The notes under the pieces: generated by a model | Databases searched by the model: none | What the model was told of the DNA's origin: nothing | Seen by the model: the letters and a program-made list of their open reading frames with translations, nothing else | Made by a program: the position numbers and the translations under genes | Shown: positions 8,186 through 9,703 of the stretch, piece after piece | Layout of the letters: each line of letters opens with the position of its first letter | How positions within the stretch are numbered: position 1 is the stretch's first letter | Source: Synechococcus sp. CO36386bin_37 | Lineage (GTDB): Bacteria; Cyanobacteriota; Cyanobacteriia; PCC-6307; Cyanobiaceae | Length of the DNA stretch: 9,703 nt | Reading direction: 5' to 3' | Assembly: GCA_011525445.1 (NCBI GenBank) | Contig: WTGE01000018.1 | Coordinates: 1-9,703 of the forward strand

Positions 8186-8301
8186 GTCATAGAGGAAGAT
8201 TCTCTCAAAATCAACAAGTTTTCGCAGAACTGATGCGAAAGCATTCAATCCATAGATGTACGCCTGAAGTCCCTCTATGACTGGGATAAAAGAACAATCC
8301 C
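8186..8301. other. Inverted-repeat-rich region upstream of rpaA (candidate structured RNA)
   Basis: The 292 bases between the rpaA start and the tRNA gene hold no credible protein gene. Within them GTCATAGAGG (8186-8195) is the exact reverse complement of CCTCTATGAC (8272-8281). Inside that pair, TTTCGCA (8220-8226) and TGCGAAA (8234-8240) form a perfect 7-base stem with a 7-base loop, extendable to nine pairs with one G-U on the plus strand. Next to it GGGAT (8283-8287) pairs with ATCCC (8297-8301). Read on the minus strand this could be the rpaA mRNA leader; read on the plus strand it could be a small RNA. I do not recognise a known cyanobacterial RNA family. Confidence 0.4.
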
Positions 8302-8337
8302 CTTAACCCGCAAAGCACGTCTCTACAGGAAATCTTC

Positions 8338-8369
8338 TGATTTGAGGAAATCATTAAGGCATTTTTTTT
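8338..8369 (+). terminator. Weak plus-strand hairpin followed by T8
   Basis: TGATTT (8338-8343) and AAATCA (8348-8353) form a 6-base stem around GAGG. Eight bases later comes a run of eight T (8362-8369). The stem is AT-rich and the spacer is longer than in a classic intrinsic terminator. No plus-strand gene is known upstream within the gap, so it matters mainly if the inverted-repeat region before it is transcribed on this strand. Confidence 0.25.
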
Positions 8370-8390
8370 CAATCGAAGAAAAAGCTGCCT

Positions 8391-8425
8391 AAACAACAAA
8401 ATCACCACCTTGGAGGCAGTGATTT
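8391..8425 (-). terminator. Intrinsic terminator-like hairpin downstream of tRNA-Asn
   Basis: AAATCAC (8399-8405) and GTGATTT (8419-8425) pair perfectly. After a symmetrical CA/CA internal loop, CCT (8408-8410) pairs with AGG (8414-8416) around a 3-base loop. On the minus strand the hairpin begins 12 bases after the tRNA-Asn end and is followed by TGTTGTTT, a T-rich tract, as expected of an intrinsic terminator for the tRNA transcript. Confidence 0.55.
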
Positions 8426-8436
8426 CGGATGATGAA

Positions 8437-8508
8437 CTCCCCGGGCGGGATTCGAACCTGCGACCAATCGATTAACAGTCGACCGCTCTACCGCTGAGCT
8501 ACCGAGGA
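8437..8508 (-). tRNA. tRNA-Asn (anticodon GUU)
   Basis: The 72-base gene folds as a full cloverleaf. The acceptor stem TCCTCGG pairs with CCGGGGA (one T-G pair), discriminator G follows, and no CCA is encoded. The D-arm is GCTC/GAGC. The anticodon stem GTCGA/TCGAT holds the loop CTGTTAA with anticodon GTT at 8474-8476, specifying asparagine. The T-loop is TTCGAAT. The T-stem GCAGG/CCCGC contains one A-C mismatch (bases 8459 and 8447), which is unusual. It lies 34 bases after the ABC ATPase stop on the same strand. Confidence 0.96.
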
Positions 8509-8521
8509 TTGAGACCAGGAG

Positions 8522-8550
8522 AGATTACTGCTCAGCCTGCCCTTAGGCAA
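8522..8550 (-). promoter_or_regulatory. Possible promoter of tRNA-Asn
   Basis: On the minus strand TTGCCT (8545-8550) and TAATCT (8522-8527) are spaced exactly 17 bases, with the -10-like box about 14 bases before the tRNA. The matches to sigma-70 consensus are only 4/6 and 3/6, and the -35-like box overlaps the end of the ABC ATPase gene, so this is a suggestion only. Read-through from the ABC gene is an alternative. Confidence 0.28.
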
Positions 8551-9223
8551 GTGTCATGAGGCTTCTGCGCAAAACATGGCCTGTTTCCCAGTTCCCAATC
8601 TTTCCTTTGCGCATCACCGCTGCCCCGTCGGCGTGGTCGAGCTCATCGAGGCGATGGGTAATCCAGATCGCTGTGAGTGGGTTGCGCGAGTGGTGACACA
8701 GCTGCTGGACAGTGGCTAGAACCGATTGTTGGCTTCCAGGATCAAGGAGTGCTGTGGGTTCGTCCAGGAGGAGCAGTTTCGCATCACTTGCTAATGCACC
8801 AGCAATTGCCAGTCGTTGTTTTTGTCCACCACTGAGCGTGTGAATTTGTCGGCCAGCCATGCCCGCCAGGCCAACTTGTTCGAGGAGTTGGAGAATCCGT
8901 TCTCGTTTATGCGTGGGGCTGAGATTTTGAGGCAGATTGAGCAGCAATTCACTTCCGCAGCTGGGGAGCAAAAGCTGATGGTCGGGATTCTGAAACACTG
9001 AAGCTGTTCGCAGATTGCAGGTCAGCATTCCGCTTTCAGGCTGGATGAGACCCCCGATCAGGCGAAACAGGGTGCTTTTCCCACTGCCGTTGCTACCCAC
9101 CAGCATCCAGAGCCCTGGCCCTGGCACGCTGAAGCTGCAGCGATCCAGGGCCAGGGTTCCGCTGTTCCAGCTGAAGCTCACATTGGATAACTTGAGAACC
9201 GGATCGCTGTTGTCAGACCCCAT
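8543..9223 (-). CDS. ABC transporter ATP-binding protein, EcfA/CbiO-like
   Basis: This is a 226-residue stand-alone ABC ATPase. Walker A is GSNGSGKST at 43-51, the Q-loop lies in VFQNPDHQLLLPS (76-88), the signature is LSGGQKQR (130-137), Walker B with the catalytic Glu is LLLLDEPT (150-157), and the H-loop is H190 in WITHRLDEL. The VFQNPDxQ form of the Q-loop and the overall shortness resemble the A subunits of energy-coupling-factor vitamin and metal transporters, which work with a membrane EcfT/CbiQ protein and a substrate-binding S component. Neither partner is in this window, so the substrate is unknown. I start it at ATG 9223 (MGSDNSDPVLKLSNVSFSW). Upstream in-frame codons up to 9322 overlap the preceding small gene, whose stop lies 4 bases before this ATG, indicating an operon. 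Confidence 0.85.
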   Translation of the reverse strand: MGSDNSDPVLKLSNVSFSWNSGTLALDRCSFSVPGPGLWMLVGSNGSGKSTLFRLIGGLIQPESGMLTCNLRTASVFQNPDHQLLLPSCGSELLLNLPQNLSPTHKRERILQLLEQVGLAGMAGRQIHTLSGGQKQRLAIAGALASDAKLLLLDEPTALLDPGSQQSVLATVQQLCHHSRNPLTAIWITHRLDELDHADGAAVMRKGKIGNWETGHVLRRSLMTLA

Positions 9224-9227
9224 GTGC

Positions 9228-9491
9228 TCAGCTTTCCACTGAAAATCCAGGACGCTTGCTGCCCCCTGATGCAGCGGTTTTTTCGTAGATCTGGACAGCC
9301 AGAACATCACTGGTGAGAACACTTAAGCGTTTGCCTTCCACCTTTTCGCATGTCATTTCAAGCAATCGTGGTTGCCCTTGTTCAAGGGCTTGCCGAACCT
9401 GCTGGTAGACAGCCTCAGCATCGTTCGATTCCTTGCGCTGGACTGAGATCGGCATCGGGCTCATGCGGAGAGCTAGTTCGACGATGTACAC
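9228..9491 (-). CDS. Small hypothetical protein, probably conserved in cyanobacteria
   Basis: The product is 87 residues if it starts at GTG 9491 ([20 protein letters not shown]), or 78 from ATG 9464 ([12 protein letters not shown]). I prefer the longer form because [17 protein letters not shown] reads as one continuous strand-like segment, but no ribosome site decides it. The middle has a charged helical stretch ([20 protein letters not shown]), then a beta-like segment [20 protein letters not shown] and [10 protein letters not shown], and a Gly/Ser tail. There is no signal peptide, membrane helix or metal motif. I do not recognise a function. It is probably co-transcribed with the ABC ATPase 4 bases downstream and is divergent from psbD. 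Confidence 0.7.
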   Translation of the reverse strand: MYIVELALRMSPMPISVQRKESNDAEAVYQQVRQALEQGQPRLLEMTCEKVEGKRLSVLTSDVLAVQIYEKTAASGGSKRPGFSVES

Positions 9492-9547
9492 AGATAGAAA
9501 TGTGATTGCAAACTCATTCTCTTCGCCGGAAGCCTGAACTGGAGGAC

Positions 9548-9572
9548 TGGGTATTTTCACCCATCTATGGGT
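9548..9572. repeat. Alternating TGGGT / ACCCA / TGGGT motif
   Basis: TGGGT at 9548-9552, its reverse complement ACCCA at 9559-9563 and TGGGT again at 9568-9572 occur about 10 bases apart. The second half also reads as the palindrome CCCAT-CT-ATGGG (9560-9571). Roughly helical-turn spacing just upstream of the psbD leader suggests an operator, but no known factor is identified. It overlaps a TTGACT box by one base. Confidence 0.4.
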
Positions 9573-9629
9573 TGACTGCCTGGCTCGACCCTGCAGAAGG
9601 TGACAAAGCCACTAGTCTCTTAAACGTAA

Positions 9630-9643
9630 AGCTTCATGAAGCT
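9630..9643. repeat. 14-base perfect palindrome before psbD
   Basis: AGCTTCATGAAGCT is its own reverse complement and ends 5 bases before the psbD ATG. As RNA it can form a 5-pair hairpin with a CATG loop, and it contains the only Shine-Dalgarno-like bases nearby (TGAAG, 9637-9641). It could hide the ribosome site or bind a dimeric factor; neither is shown. Confidence 0.55.
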
Positions 9644-9648
9644 CTCTC

Positions 9649-9703
9649 ATGACGATCGCTGCAGGTCGCATGCCGCAGCGGGGATGGTTCGACGTCCTCG
9701 ATG
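9649..9703 (+). CDS. psbD: Photosystem II D2 protein, first 18 codons (cut by the window edge)
   Basis: The final 55 bases encode MTIAAGRMPQRGWFDVLD, the N-terminus of the D2 reaction-centre protein of marine picocyanobacteria. D2 pairs with D1 to bind the primary chlorophylls, pheophytin and the plastoquinone QA in the thylakoid membrane. The gene runs off the right edge, so no membrane helix or ligand residue can be checked. ATG 9649 is the only sensible start; an in-frame ATG seven codons on lies inside the conserved N-terminus. The closest Shine-Dalgarno-like sequence, TGAAG, is inside the palindrome that ends 5 bases upstream. Confidence 0.93.
   Translation, partial: MTIAAGRMPQRGWFDVLD

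Larger units (their letters stand above)
9492..9648 (+). promoter_or_regulatory. psbD upstream region (divergent with the small hypothetical gene)
   Basis: These 157 bases must contain the psbD promoter and leader and the 5' end of the small hypothetical gene. TTGACT (9572-9577) resembles a -35 box, but no good -10 lies 16-18 bases after it. No full HLR1 element is visible. Two structured motifs stand out: alternating TGGGT/ACCCA/TGGGT at 9548-9572 and a palindrome directly before the start codon. Confidence 0.4.

Noticed and set aside
8211..8408. 65-residue minus-strand open frame upstream of rpaA
   Set aside because: Composition (Phe/Leu/Lys/Cys-rich, no domain), position over inverted repeats and a terminator-like hairpin, and lack of a ribosome site argue against coding.
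8437..8508. tRNA-Asn as an integration (att) site for a mobile element
   Set aside because: No integrase, no direct repeat of the tRNA 3' end in the window, and all flanking genes are core genes.
9224..9322. N-terminal extension of the ABC ATPase to 259 residues
   Set aside because: It would overlap the end of the upstream small gene by about 95 bases; ATG 9223 gives a standard ABC N-terminus 4 bases after that gene's stop.

Overview
The window reads as core chromosome of a marine picocyanobacterium, either oceanic Synechococcus or a higher-GC, low-light Prochlorococcus. The evidence is the combination of genes: the photosystem II gene psbD (first 18 codons at the right edge), the photosystem I assembly factor ycf3, and the cyanobacterial OmpR-type regulators RpaA and RpaB. 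Base composition is moderate, genes are tightly packed, and several starts are GTG. No mobile element, CRISPR array or phage gene is visible.

Layout, left to right. On the minus strand, the start of plsX (phospholipid synthesis, cut by the left edge) lies downstream of rpaB. A 91-base divergent gap separates rpaB from radA (plus strand, recombination ATPase). radA converges on ycf3 (minus). A 60-base divergent gap then leads into a plus-strand cluster: a copper-type P1B ATPase, tmk (thymidylate kinase) and holB (clamp-loader delta-prime). These are separated by 2 bases and a 4-base overlap, so they are probably one transcript. holB converges on rpaA (minus) with only 15 bases between stops. 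Upstream of rpaA lies about 290 bases without a protein gene. It contains several perfect inverted repeats, then a terminator-like hairpin and a tRNA-Asn(GUU) gene on the minus strand. Further right, a small conserved-looking hypothetical gene and an EcfA/CbiO-like ABC ATPase form a minus-strand pair, divergent from psbD.

Functionally, the window mixes photosynthesis control (RpaA and RpaB, Ycf3, PsbD, copper supply for plastocyanin) with housekeeping DNA metabolism (RadA, Tmk, HolB) and lipid synthesis (PlsX). The two master response regulators for light and circadian output lie about 6 kb apart on the same strand.

I did not find an obviously new defence or mobile system. The signals most worth checking are non-coding: the inverted-repeat region upstream of rpaA, the 14-base palindrome just before the psbD start codon, and the alternating TGGGT/ACCCA motif between the hypothetical gene and psbD.
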